DNA of 55,077 nucleotides from Chrysochromulina parva (lineage: Eukaryota > Haptophyta > Prymnesiales > Chrysochromulinaceae): positions 1-55,077 of the forward strand of contig PJAB01000036.1 in assembly GCA_002887195.1 (NCBI GenBank), read 5' to 3'. The notes below the pieces were generated by a model that had not been told where the DNA came from, did no database searches, and saw only the letters and a list, made by a program, of their open reading frames with translations. The position numbers and the translations under genes were made by a program. Each line of letters begins with the position of its first letter. Position 1 is the first letter of the stretch. This document shows positions 17,675 to 27,700 of the stretch, piece after piece.

Positions 17675-19405
17675 TCAGGCATCTCGCTGAGAGCGCTGCC
17701 GCCTAGCCTTGGAGCGCGGCCCGCGGGACTTCGAAACGCCAAAGCGGGCCTCGATGGCCGCCAGGGTCACCTCTTCCATCTTGCGCCGCCGCTGCTCCTG
17801 CAGCGCGGCCTCCTCGCGAAGTCGCTCCACCAAGGGCTTGCGAGCCTCGAGCTTCTCGGCCAGTTGCTTGGGCATCGCCGCGCGTTGGAGAGCATGCATC
17901 TCTTCGAGCCCACGGCGCAGCTCAGCCTCTTCGGCCAGCCGCATCTCCTGCCGCAGCTCGTCGATGCGCTCCGCGCGCCGCCGCTGGTATTCCCGGGCGC
18001 GTGAGTCGAGCGACTTCGCATAGAAGCTTGAGTTGCCGCTCGCTTTTAGGATCTCAATCGAGCGATCGCTCAGGCTGACTAGCAGCGGTGGCGGCGGCTC
18101 CTCGAGGGCAAAGCGTGGGCTCAGCCCAAGGTTCACCCGGAACTCGCGCAGCGTGCAGCTTCGCTCGAGGGCTTCTGCAGGGTCCGAGGTAGTAAGATGA
18201 CCTACCCCCTTAGAGGTAGAGCTACAAGCGGGAGCCACCTCACGCGCACCGTCATCAACATCAGAGCTCGGCGCCCGAGGTGACGCCCGAGGGTCCTTGG
18301 CGAAGAGCTCCTTGCCTTCGACGGGCATGCGGCGCGACCACGCATTCGGTTCCAGACGCAGTGTACCCTCTCGCGTCTCGTGCTGCAGGCTCTTGACACG
18401 CTGCAGCCCATGCGCGGTGATGGCTCCCTGCGGCAGCGCATCCGTCGCGCCCAGGATGAGCACGCCCTTCGGAGCCAGCCGCTCCATCATGGCATCGAGC
18501 GCCACCCGCGCAGCGTCCTCCGAGCAGTACAGAAAGATCGAGTAGCGGCAGAAGATGATGTCGAAGAGGCCGTCGCTCGCGGCCTTGGCGCCCTCGTCTG
18601 AGCATGGGACGGTCGCGTCGGAGACCTCGAAGGAGCAGTTTGCGCGAGCACTCTGGGCAAGGACGAAGCGGCGTGGAGCGGGCTCCGCGTCAAAAAAAGC
18701 AAACTGAGTCGCCGGGCTGGAGGAGGTGGCGGCGGCCGCCTGCTCGAAGTAGCCATCGCGTAGCTCGCGAGGGAGGCAGTCGAGCGCGGCTTCCGACCAC
18801 TCGTACTGCTCGTCGTGTGCAGTGCCAATAATGGAGCTATCGCGGTCGCTACCATAGCCTTCAAATAGCGGCGCGCGCGTGCCAAAGACGGGTGCGAGCC
18901 AGCAGCGCCAGATCATCTGCGCGGTGAAGAGCTCCTCGCCGCTTGAGCAGCCGCAGCTCCAGACGCGCAGCGGACGGCCTTCCGCCACTGCTGCCCGGGC
19001 CGCGGAAAAGAGGGCGACATCCGCAATGTAACTCTCCCACAGCGAAGGTCCGTCGCGAAAGAAGGCGGTGTTATGAATCCAAGCTCGCGACGTAATGTTT
19101 ACTGTTGACCAGCCCGTTGGAGCGATCAGGCGCCGAGGCTCCCTCGCCTCGACTTGGCGCTTCTGGTCCGCTTTCACTTGCTGGCGCATCGCAGCAACGA
19201 CAGAAGACATCACACTCATACGCACTGGCGTTTTTGAGCTGGGCTCCGTGTTGCTGCCCGTGTTGGCGGACCCCACGTTGGAGCCCAGCGGCCCGAGTGC
19301 ACGGTTGCTTCCTGAAGGCTTCGGTGGCGCCGCATCGCCTTTCCGCGTCAGCAGCGCCGGCATGAATGTGACCTCCGGCATTTTCGCGTGGATCGACTCT
19401 TGCAT
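17675..19405 (-). CDS. CheR-type SAM-dependent methyltransferase with coiled-coil tail
   Basis: The central half of this 576-aa protein follows the CheR chemoreceptor methyltransferase pattern: FFRD (about residue 115), SAM-binding motif I SCGCSSGEE (about 148-158; bacterial CheR has GCSTGEE), an acidic residue after YGSDRD, and FDIIFCRYSIFLY in the place of the bacterial FD-I-CRNV-IYF stretch. Bacterial CheR methylates receptor glutamates; no receptor of that kind is nearby and the eukaryotic substrate is unknown. A long Arg/Glu-rich coiled coil fills about 440-560 and ends in a basic tail. The N-terminal 80 residues are low complexity. The open frame begins with TTG; the first ATG (MQESIHAKMPE) is chosen. 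No visible introns and codon use like its neighbours, so an old resident gene, though an ancestral bacterial origin is plausible. Confidence 0.75.
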   Translation of the reverse strand: MQESIHAKMPEVTFMPALLTRKGDAAPPKPSGSNRALGPLGSNVGSANTGSNTEPSSKTPVRMSVMSSVVAAMRQQVKADQKRQVEAREPRRLIAPTGWSTVNITSRAWIHNTAFFRDGPSLWESYIADVALFSAARAAVAEGRPLRVWSCGCSSGEELFTAQMIWRCWLAPVFGTRAPLFEGYGSDRDSSIIGTAHDEQYEWSEAALDCLPRELRDGYFEQAAAATSSSPATQFAFFDAEPAPRRFVLAQSARANCSFEVSDATVPCSDEGAKAASDGLFDIIFCRYSIFLYCSEDAARVALDAMMERLAPKGVLILGATDALPQGAITAHGLQRVKSLQHETREGTLRLEPNAWSRRMPVEGKELFAKDPRASPRAPSSDVDDGAREVAPACSSTSKGVGHLTTSDPAEALERSCTLREFRVNLGLSPRFALEEPPPPLLVSLSDRSIEILKASGNSSFYAKSLDSRAREYQRRRAERIDELRQEMRLAEEAELRRGLEEMHALQRAAMPKQLAEKLEARKPLVERLREEAALQEQRRRKMEEVTLAAIEARFGVSKSRGPRSKARRQRSQRDA

Positions 19406-19697
19406 TCGCGGCAAGTGCGGATCGGCGGCGGGGGCGTGTGTGAGGGAGACAGAGAAATGTCAAACGAAAAAGTGATCATGAAGACGCGCCAAATCAAGTT
19501 TCAGAAGCCAGAAGAGTTTGACTTGACTTGACGCGGAACAACGGTACATGTCAAAGTTTAAAAGACACTCGGGCACAGTCCTGTACGGTACGGTATAGTA
19601 CCGGGGGTCAGATACCTTCATGCTTCAATGACCTTCAATTGTCAACCTTGTCGCTTGTGGAGTCCCTTGTGTGCAACAAGCTCACTGACTCACCAAC
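19406..19697. promoter_or_regulatory. Upstream region of CheR-like gene
   Basis: 292 bp between two minus-strand genes. It must contain the promoter of the CheR-like gene and the 3' end of the membrane-protein gene. It is AT-richer than its flanks, with the short palindrome-like GTACGGTACGGTATAGTAC near 19585-19603. No TATA box is obvious. Confidence 0.3.
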
Positions 19698-21008
19698 TCA
19701 CCAATGCAACGTGAGCGCGGTCACCATGACGGTCAGCATCGTAGCGAGCGGCAGCGTAAGGCACACAATGCTAGGACTGTTCTGATCGAGCTCCTCACGG
19801 TCAGGACGAAGGAGGAAATCATCAGGATCGGCGACCACGGGATCAAAGTGCACGAAGCGCGAGTCCTCGTGGCCGAGAACCGGGACCTCCTCCGCACGTG
19901 AGCAGCAACTGACGACGCGCCGCGCAATCATCCCGAGGTCCGCCCATGCGGCGAAGGCGAGCCCGAGCAGCAACCCCTGCCACGACGCGCCAGCCTGTGC
20001 TGACCAGACGGAGATCACCTGCGGCGGCAGGGTGACGTTCGAGGCGGCGGCCACCTCCTCACTGGCAAAATAGTTGAACGCGAACAAAGCCGCCGTCGGA
20101 GGCTGCAGCACGCAGAAGCACACGCAGAGGCAGAGCGCCCGTCGCTGGTGGCGCTGCCGCACGACACCGGGCATGTCCACGGCTGCGCGCCCGAGGAGTG
20201 TGGAGAGGTGTACCACGCCATTGAAGATGGCAGTGACGCCGAATGCGGCCGTGATCGCATACGGCGGCCATGCGGCCGGGCGCGTCGGCAACGCGCACAC
20301 TGCGATCGGATCCTCCACCGCGTAGGCGTCGGATCGAATGAGCGGCAACGAGACGGCCGCCGCGAGCAGCCAAACCAGCTGAGAGCTACGGGAGAGCCAG
20401 TAGCGCGCACCTGCGTTGCCACGCATGTGGAAGCGCACGAGCAAGAGAAAGTCGAGTGTGACTGGCCACGACCACATCCACGACGCGACCCAGCCGGCGG
20501 CGGTCACCTTGACCGCGACGCAGCGCGCGGTGCCGTCGGGTAAGGCGGCAACGAAGAGCACGCCCACGGCATACCAGGCTGTGGCCACGGCAAGGCACGT
20601 TACATGGCCGAAGAACACCGAGCGCAGCGTGGGCCAGGCAATCCACGAGGCACACACACAGATAAGGCCGAAAAGGGACGCAACTGCAGGCACACCAGAC
20701 GCGATGCGTTCCTTGTATGGCATCCGAGTCATAACGACAAGGAAGATAGGCGCCGACAGCAGTGCGAGCAGCAGAAGCACGAGCGCCAAGGCTGCGCAGC
20801 GCCCCCAACTGCAAAGCGGAGCATGCTCTGATGGCACAGGAGGCAATGGTGGCCGCTGCGCACGGAGGCGCCCCGATGACCGCCGGCCCGCCGGAGACTC
20901 ATCTCCATCCCCGGTCAATTCGGCGTCGTTGTCGTCGGCGGCAGCATCGAGTAACGGCGCGTCGCGAGCAACCGCCGATGGGTAAAAGGAGCCGCCCTTC
21001 ATCGGCAT
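19698..21008 (-). CDS. Polytopic membrane protein, possibly GPCR-like
   Basis: This 436-aa protein has a polar N-terminal tail of about 60 residues, then at least seven hydrophobic segments, beginning CAALALVLLLLALLSAPIFL, GVPAVASLFGLICVCASWIA, FGHVTCLAVATAWYAVGVLF, GWVASWMWSWPVTLDFLLLV, SSQLVWLLAAAVSLPLI, YAITAAFGVTAIFNGVVH and CLCVCFCVLQPPTAALF, with a further one or two near the C-terminus. The layout recalls seven-helix receptors of the cAMP-receptor or secretin-like class, but I find no diagnostic motif and the helix count could be eight or nine, so a transporter is possible. The acidic stretch before the last segment looks cytosolic. The open frame begins with GTG; I start at MPMKGGSFYP. 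Divergent from the CysRS-repeat gene. Confidence 0.6.
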   Translation of the reverse strand: MPMKGGSFYPSAVARDAPLLDAAADDNDAELTGDGDESPAGRRSSGRLRAQRPPLPPVPSEHAPLCSWGRCAALALVLLLLALLSAPIFLVVMTRMPYKERIASGVPAVASLFGLICVCASWIAWPTLRSVFFGHVTCLAVATAWYAVGVLFVAALPDGTARCVAVKVTAAGWVASWMWSWPVTLDFLLLVRFHMRGNAGARYWLSRSSQLVWLLAAAVSLPLIRSDAYAVEDPIAVCALPTRPAAWPPYAITAAFGVTAIFNGVVHLSTLLGRAAVDMPGVVRQRHQRRALCLCVCFCVLQPPTAALFAFNYFASEEVAAASNVTLPPQVISVWSAQAGASWQGLLLGLAFAAWADLGMIARRVVSCCSRAEEVPVLGHEDSRFVHFDPVVADPDDFLLRPDREELDQNSPSIVCLTLPLATMLTVMVTALTLHW

Positions 21009-21205
21009 CGACACGCGCGTGTCGAGACTCCATTCTCAGGAACCCCGGAAACGCATTCGGGAGTTCACGGCAGCACCCTTACAGGCGTGCCTTCAGCACC
21101 CCCACCCGAGGCTCATGAACTTGCCCGTGATCTAAGCTGATTGCACTTCCATCCTGTTCGTCATCACTCGAGAACTAATCTCACGAAAGCGACGTGTCGT
21201 TCTCG
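21009..21205. promoter_or_regulatory. Head-to-head intergenic promoter region
   Basis: 197 bp between the start codons of the polytopic membrane protein (-) and the RGG/CysRS-repeat gene (+), probably a shared promoter. It has no TATA box that I can see. Confidence 0.4.
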
Positions 21206-22951
21206 ATGTGGTCTCTCTCAATGTCGTCCTTTCCGATGTGGTCCGGGTACAATGTGCCGCTGACTCACGCTGCAAATAGCCTTTCGATGCGGCGGCCGCC
21301 ACTCGGGTCTATACCATCCGCATTCGAATTGATGCCCTTCGGGCGTGGGCGAATTGCGCCGCCATCCATGCAGCAATACCAGGAGGACGACGGCTATGGT
21401 GGCGGCGGCGGCTATGGCGGTGGCGGCGGCGGCTATGGAGGAGGCGGCGGTAGGTATGGCGGCGGCCGCGGTGGCGGCAGAGACGACTACGAGCGTGATC
21501 CTCAAGACACTGCCGAGGTGGACACCCAGCGTGTCGAGGAGCTGCTGCAAGAGCGTACCGATCTGAGACGATCGCGTGACTTTGACGGGGCTGATCGTAT
21601 CCGCGAGCAGCTGCGCGACGAGTTCAGCGTTACCGTGTTGGACAAGGATAAGCTTTGGTACGTTGAGAACGGTGGCCGTGGCCGTGGCCGTGAGGGTGGT
21701 CGTGACCGTGACCGGGCGCCTTCATACGACCGGTCTCCTCAAGACTTTGGGCCACTCGGCCACGACTACACATTCGTGGCTGAGGAGTCCACCGAGCCCG
21801 AAGCGGACGTCTTGAGCAAGATCAATGCTCTCATCGCGCAGCGCTTGCAGGCCAAGCTGAATCGTCAGTTTGACGAGGCCGACAAGTGCAAGGCGCAGCT
21901 TGAGGTGATCGGCGTGCGCCTTCAGGACCGTCTGCGTGAGTGGCGGTTTAAGAAGTTCGAGGCTCAGGACTACGGTCCGCTCGGCCATGACTACGTCCAC
22001 GCGACCGACGACGCCGTGCAGCTCGACGAGCAAGCGCTCGCGACGATCAATTCGCTGCTCGCCAAGCGCCTCGAGGCCAAGCTCCAGATGAAGTACGACG
22101 AGGCTGACAAGTGCAAGGAGGAGCTCAACGAGAAGTTCAACGTCTTCGTGAACGACAAGCTGCGCGCGTGGCGCGCGGACGGCGGCGTGTTCCCGACCCA
22201 TTTGCGCGTCGAGGGCGACGGAGATGCTGAGTTCCCCGTCGACGAGGCGGCTGTGCTCGAGAGGCTCGTGGCGCGTGCGCTCGCGCGTAAGGATGGCGAC
22301 TTTGAAGCGGCCGACACCATCAAGGAAGAGCTCCTCAACAAGCTCCACGTCGCCTTAGACGACAAGGCGGGCACGTGGCGTGTGGTTCGCCTCTATGGCG
22401 GGTATTATCGCGTCGGCCCACGCGTCGATGAGTTCACCGAGAAAATAGTGGCCGAGAAGCTCGAGAAGCGCAACGCCCTCCGCGCGGACCGAAACTACGA
22501 CGAGGCAGACGTTCTACACGCGGAGCTCACGGCGATGGGCATCAGCCTCGACACGCGCTCGCGCACGTGGCGCAAGGGCGAGCCGGGCGAGGCACGCAGC
22601 AGTGGAGGACAAGAGCGCGGCGGTTGGCGTGGCGGTGGGCGCGGCGGTGGGCGCGGCGGGCGCGGGGGAGGACGTGGCGGTGGCGGTGGTGGGGGTGGCT
22701 ACCGGAGCGATAGCCGCGGTGGCGGTGGCTACGGTGGCGGTGGCGGGGGTGGCTACCGGAGCGATAGCCGCGGTGGCGGTGGCTACGGTGGCGGTGGCGG
22801 GGGTGGCTACCGGAGCGACAGCCGCGGTGGCTACGGTGGAGGGGACGGGGGCGGTGGCCGTAGCTCCTACGGTGGCGGTAGCAATGGCCGTACCGGTAGC
22901 TCTTACGGTGGCCGTAGCTCCGAGCCTCGCATGAGCATCGACAGCCCATGA
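21206..22951 (+). CDS. RGG-box protein with five CysRS C-terminal-like repeats
   Basis: This 581-aa protein carries five copies of a roughly 48-residue helical unit at about residues 105-153, 201-248, 274-325, 346-394 and 408-457. Each follows the pattern I..L...R...K...F/Y-D-E-A-D..K..L....V.L.D….WR, which strongly recalls the C-terminal tRNA-binding end of cysteinyl-tRNA synthetase. Repeats 1-2 and 2-3 are separated by linkers holding a near-identical GPLGHDY. Gly/Arg-rich segments flank the array: a GGYGGGGGG tract near 65-95 and a long RGG/YGG domain from about 465 to the end. Both features point to RNA binding; compartment and target are unknown. The frame opens with GTG, so I use the next ATG (MWSLSMSSFPMW); that Met/Ser/Trp-rich N-terminus could be a presequence or may depend on an unseen intron. 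Confidence 0.7.
   Translation: MWSLSMSSFPMWSGYNVPLTHAANSLSMRRPPLGSIPSAFELMPFGRGRIAPPSMQQYQEDDGYGGGGGYGGGGGGYGGGGGRYGGGRGGGRDDYERDPQDTAEVDTQRVEELLQERTDLRRSRDFDGADRIREQLRDEFSVTVLDKDKLWYVENGGRGRGREGGRDRDRAPSYDRSPQDFGPLGHDYTFVAEESTEPEADVLSKINALIAQRLQAKLNRQFDEADKCKAQLEVIGVRLQDRLREWRFKKFEAQDYGPLGHDYVHATDDAVQLDEQALATINSLLAKRLEAKLQMKYDEADKCKEELNEKFNVFVNDKLRAWRADGGVFPTHLRVEGDGDAEFPVDEAAVLERLVARALARKDGDFEAADTIKEELLNKLHVALDDKAGTWRVVRLYGGYYRVGPRVDEFTEKIVAEKLEKRNALRADRNYDEADVLHAELTAMGISLDTRSRTWRKGEPGEARSSGGQERGGWRGGGRGGGRGGRGGGRGGGGGGGGYRSDSRGGGGYGGGGGGGYRSDSRGGGGYGGGGGGGYRSDSRGGYGGGDGGGGRSSYGGGSNGRTGSSYGGRSSEPRMSIDSP
22694..22840 (+). repeat. 54-bp tandem repeat encoding Gly/Tyr/Arg-Ser units
   Basis: A 54-bp unit beginning GGTGGCTACCGGAGCGA recurs at 22694, 22748 and 22802, giving GGYRSDSRGGGGYGGGGG units in the RGG domain. 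The G-rich coding strand could form quadruplexes and is prone to length change. Confidence 0.85.
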
Positions 22952-23203
22952 CTTTCGCGACGGGCCGTTGCTCCGGCCCTCGCAGTGTGGCTTGGGCTGC
23001 TGCTGGGAAGCGTGCGCCCAGTCGTTGGCGCCGAATGCGATGAAGCCTGCAAGCAGCGCATCGTCGACCGACGCGCTCTTTTTGAGCAGTCTCGCACGAC
23101 ATCGAATCGGCAGACGATCCTCGACCTGTCGAAGCAGCGCGCTGCTCTGTACAACACGACTTTCCAGGGTGCCTCTTGCGTCCCGGGCCTGCCGTGCTGG
23201 TGA
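22952..23203 (+). CDS. In-frame open stretch resembling a thylakoid-lumen protein
   Basis: Immediately after the TGA of the RGG gene, and in the same reading frame, 83 codons remain open. They read like a Tat-type lumenal targeting signal, SRRAVAPALAVWLGLLLG then VRPVVGA|EC, followed by a compact Cys-containing domain (ECDEACKQR…NTTFQGASCVPGLPCW). There is no internal ATG. Options are a terminal exon of a spliced plastid gene, with a good acceptor ending at 22985 (CCGGCCCTCGCAG); an alternative 3' end of the RGG transcript; readthrough of TGA-C; or a 5'-truncated relic. I favour a spliced exon or a relic. The protein is unidentified. Confidence 0.4.
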   Translation, partial: LSRRAVAPALAVWLGLLLGSVRPVVGAECDEACKQRIVDRRALFEQSRTTSNRQTILDLSKQRAALYNTTFQGASCVPGLPCW

Positions 23204-24716
23204 TGGGCTGCAGAGGCTGGCACCTAGCCGGGCGAGAGATTGCGCGACTGTACTTTTCGCGCGGTCACATGGGGAGTGTATGGTTACTGCTATGTGCACA
23301 TGGTGACGGGCTGTGTGCACTATGGATATGGGGACGGGAGTGTCTCGGCGTGTCGTTCTGCCCGCACATTGTGTCCTCTGGTGTGCGATACCGCGTACAC
23401 GCGGTCACGACGTCGGTGGCTGGACGGCTGCGTTAAGCCGTCGGTCGGGTCCTCGTCCGCGCCCCCGGGAACAAAAACGTTAACGTCGAACATAAACGGA
23501 CCGCTCTCGACGTTTGTCTCTGTGCGACCGCGGACCGGGGTGGACCGGCTCCGGCACGACCGGGCCTCCGGGCGCGGCGCTCTGCTCGCGCTGGGATGTC
23601 GTGACGCGTAGCCGTGGGAACTGCTTCTGGTCATGCTTCTGGCCGGCGGTAGGCCGGAAGCCGCCCGGCGCGCGCAACTGCCAGTGCGGCGGGGCGCAAG
23701 CGGTCCACTAAACGTTTTTATTATGCGTATCCAACCACTGCGAACCACCGAGCACCGATGAACCATGTACGATCATGAATGTGAGACGTCGTGATATGCG
23801 CGGGACCGGGCCGGTCGGATCTCGACCGGATCCTTCTAGAGACTAGACGCCACGTGGGCGACGGCCGTTGCCACGGCCGTCGCTCCGACCCCGTCCTCCC
23901 CCTGTGCTCTTAACTGTCGCTCACGCATTTTCCCGATTTCCCCGGCGCCGGCGGGGAGTGGGGGAGACTAAGCCCCGGGCCGAGGGCGAGGGCCGGGCCG
24001 AGGTGTCCGCCCGCTCTGGAGAATGATGATCGGCCCCGGGGCGGGATTGGCGATTGCAACGATAACCGCCATTAACCCCCCGCCCGCAAGAGACGACACA
24101 AGAGCCGGTGCGAACGGCGGCTGCCGCTTCAACGAACACTATGCACTCGACTTCAAAGTTCAAACTGATGGGTGCTGCAATGTCCCGTCCAATCTACATG
24201 CCAATCTATACTACCAGGAGCAGGACGTCGCGAGAATCGCGGCATACATTGCCGTCAAAAAGACGCGCTACCCGCCCGCGCCCCGCCCGGGCCCCCGCCC
24301 GGCCGCGGGCGCGGGGCGATCGGCCGGCGGCTATAGCCTATACCGTCGATACGACCTCGGCCGGCGTACGAAATTTCCCGGACACGATTCTAGACGTACA
24401 CAAACCGATGACAATACGATATAACCCGACCCCTCGTGAGTCGTGTGACGTGTGCTCGGCCTCTCCTCACTCTCGCAACCACGCAAGCTCAGCGCTTTCA
24501 GCGCACATCGCGCCTCGCAGCACTCTCTTCGGCTCTCTTTTTCCTCTCCGTCTCGCTTTCGCACGCGCCATGCGCCCATGCCCGTGCCACCGCCATCGCG
24601 CCGCCGCCGCTCCCTCTTCTCGCCCATGAGCACCAATCATCATCAGTCATCAGCAGCCACCGCGCGGCCCGTTGTTGACCTGAATGCGAGCAATAAATGT
24701 GCAATTAATGAGGTTG
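23204..24716. other. Long intergenic region, no gene seen
   Basis: 1.5 kb that should include the 3' UTRs of the convergent RGG/lumen (+) and NUP98 (-) genes. It has a C/G-only block at 24275-24330 with partial inverted symmetry (CGCGCCCCGC…GCGCGGGGCG) and a pyrimidine-rich stretch at 24430-24610. Open frames exist on both strands but are Arg/Pro/Ala-rich with no domain. Confidence 0.4.
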
Positions 24717-27700
24717 TCATCGGGCCTGCCTGCCTGCCTGCGCACTCTTTGGCACGAATTCCGAGAGTACGACGGTCCACTCGCCAAGCTGCGGGTCGTA
24801 GCTGACCATGCGAGCCTTCATTCTTTCGGCATTTTTGCGCAGCTCATCCCCAAAGCGCCCAAGAGCACGCTCGTCCCTGAGAATCTCGTTGCTTGGGCCT
24901 CGCGCCCACAGGCCCTCCATCGTGTACTCGCACTCCTTGTTGAGCCCCTCGCCCTTGGGCGGCGGTGACCCCCGGTACATCTCGACCTGGTGCCGCTCGA
25001 TCGAGATGATCTCGCGCAGCCCACGCTCGACGAGATCATGCACGTCCGTGATCCCCTTCCAGCGTAGCGTGCCGAAGCCCTTGCGTCTCACCTCGAGGTC
25101 TGACACTCTCTTTATCTTCATCTCGCGCAGCCGAGCCATCGATTCGGGGCGCACCTCATACCCCTCATCCTCACCGTCGGTTGCGAGTGGCATGGCGGCT
25201 GCGGGCGAGCCAAGTCCACCGGTTCGTACAGCGCCGGCCGCCGAGGGCAGGCTCGATGGAGGCGAGGCCGCACCCACACCCGCACTCGCCATGGTGGCAT
25301 CGTCGCCCACGCCCGCGAAGGGCCTCGGTGGAGACACGTCGGCCGCCTCTTCATCTGCGCCAGCTCCGCGCTGCACCTCGTCGACCGTGTCCATGTACGC
25401 GACAGAGTTAGGGGGGATCGGCCGCGGCCGCACCGGTCCAGTCGCGGGCGTTGGAAACGGACATGCCCCGGAAGCGGGCTCGGGGGAGAAGAGGGTGTGA
25501 GCTTGCGCAGACCTGGCGGCGGGTGCCGTCGTCGCTCGAGACGGCACGATTCCACCGTGGCCATTTGCGGGCGCGGGCGCGGCCGACGTGTCTCCCCCGG
25601 GGCCAAGTTCGGGCGTTGGCGTCTGTGCCGCCATCGGGAGCGCGGGAGTGGAGTTGCCGCGCGCTGCCTCGGCGACTAAGGCGCCCTGGTCGATGTCGAG
25701 CGCGCGCGGCGAGAAGCGCACGAGCGGCGTGCGGGGCAGCGATGCGCGCTGGCCGCCCGGTGCGGCCTGCTCCGACGGTGCGGGGGAGGCCGGGACTTGG
25801 CCTCGGACATACGACATTCCGGAGAGCGTGGGTGCGCCATCGATCGAGTATTTCTCGCCAGACGCGGTTCTGATATAGGTGGTACCATCCAAATTGCGAA
25901 CCAGCTGGTCGCCGATGTAGTCGGGTAAGTTAGTAGCACCAGGCGCTGTTCTATTCAGCGCAGGTTTCGGCGCGGCGCCTCCAAACAGCGAGGTTGTTGG
26001 GGACGGGGCACCTCCAAACAGCGAGGTTGTCGTGCTGGGTGCATAGTACGGCTGCGCAATGAACGCCGGGTGGACTCCGCCCGCGCCAGGAGGCAGCACC
26101 TTGCGGCAGTAGGTGGCCGGCGCGGGAGCGCCAGCAGCCGGAGCGGGCGCAGGCGCGGGCGCGGAGCCAAAGAGGCCACCAGTAGCGGCAGGCGCGGGCG
26201 CGGCGGCGGCCGGCTTGGGGTCGGACGGGAGGACGGGCGAAAAGAGTGCGTGCCGGCCGTATGGGTACGGGTTGGTGGAGGGCGCCGGCGGCAGCTGCGG
26301 CGTGTTCACCTGCGCAGGCGCGCCTCCGCCACCAGCGCCGGGAAAGACAGGCGCGGAGCTGGTCGCGAATGGATTACATCCCTGTGCGGCGGGCGTTCCT
26401 CCGAAGGGACTGCCGCCCATCATCGCCGCCGGGGCCGCCGGAGCCCCCCCAAACAGGTTGTTGGCAGGTGCGCCCTGCTTGGGGGCAAACATCGCTAAGG
26501 CGCCCGCCGGCGCGGCTCCGAATAGCCCGCCGGCGCCGCCAAGACCTGCGCCGAATGGTTGTGCCGGCGCGGGCGCGGCTCCAAACCCGCCGCCGCCGAG
26601 AGGTGCGCCGAATGGAGCCGCCGGCGGAGCGGCACCGCCAAAGGGAGGCGGCGCGGCTCCGAACATGTTTGGCTGTGCGGCGCCAAAGGGCGCCGGCGCG
26701 GCGCCAAACAGGTTTGGAGCCGCGCCGCCAACGCCGCCAAAGGGCGCCGAGGCGCCAAAGGGCGCCGCCGCAGGGGCTCCAAAGAGGCCACCGCCGCCGA
26801 GACCTCCCGCCGCTGGGGCGCCGAATGGACCCGCTGCAGGCGCTGCCGGGGCGCCAAAAACGTTCTTCGGCGCTGCGAAGGCATTTGGCGCTGGTGCTCC
26901 GAATGGATTTGGGGCGGCGGCGGGCGCAGCCACTCCGAATGGTGAGGGCACAGCACCAAAAGAAGTAGAACCTGCGAACGGGGCCGTTGCTGCAGGCTTG
27001 TTAGCACCCTTGGCGTAATCCTCGTACCGGAGCTCCTCGAACGATTTGGCTTCGTACTGAGGCATCTTGGTGATCGAGCAGTACTGGTACACCTGCACTT
27101 GGCCGGGAGCGCCCGCGACCGACTCCCTTTCCTGCACCGGCTTATACGGCGGGTTGCCCGTGCCGGCCGCGGCCGCCCCGCCAAAGCCGGCGGCAGCACC
27201 GCCGAAGCCGGCGGCAGCACCGCCGAAGCCGGCGGCAGCACCGCCGAAGCCGGCGGCACCCCCGCCGAAGCCGGCGGCACCCCCGCCGAAGCCGGCGGCA
27301 CCACCGCCGAAGCCGGCGGCACCACCGCCGAAGCCGGCGGCACCACCGCCGAAGCCGGCGGCGGCCGGCTGAGGCGCTAAGAGTGACGTTCCGCCAAAAC
27401 CGACGGCGGGGGCGGGGGCGGGTGCATATCCCCCCCCGACGCCTCCGAACGGCGAGGTTGTTGCACCGAAGGGTTTGGGTGCGGTTCCGAAGGGCGTGGC
27501 GGCTCCGAAGGGCGAGGCTGCGGGTGCTGTGCCTCCGAAAGGCGAGGCTGCAGGCCTCGCACCGAAGCTACTACCAAACGGGGTCGCGGCAGCAGGGGCG
27601 CCAAACGTGGCGCTCGCTGCAGGGGCCCCGAAAGGGGTGGCAGGTGCGCCGAATGAGCCTGACCCTGCTCCCGCACCGAAGGGGTTCGGAGCAGCACCGC

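Noticed and set aside
22949..22951. TGA after the RGG gene read as selenocysteine
   Set aside because: Residues around it do not resemble a selenoprotein site and I see no SECIS-like element; splicing or a relic is simpler.
24108..24629. Plus-strand frame of 173 codons near NUP98
   Set aside because: Arg/Pro/Ala low complexity over a C/G block; no domain or coding signal.
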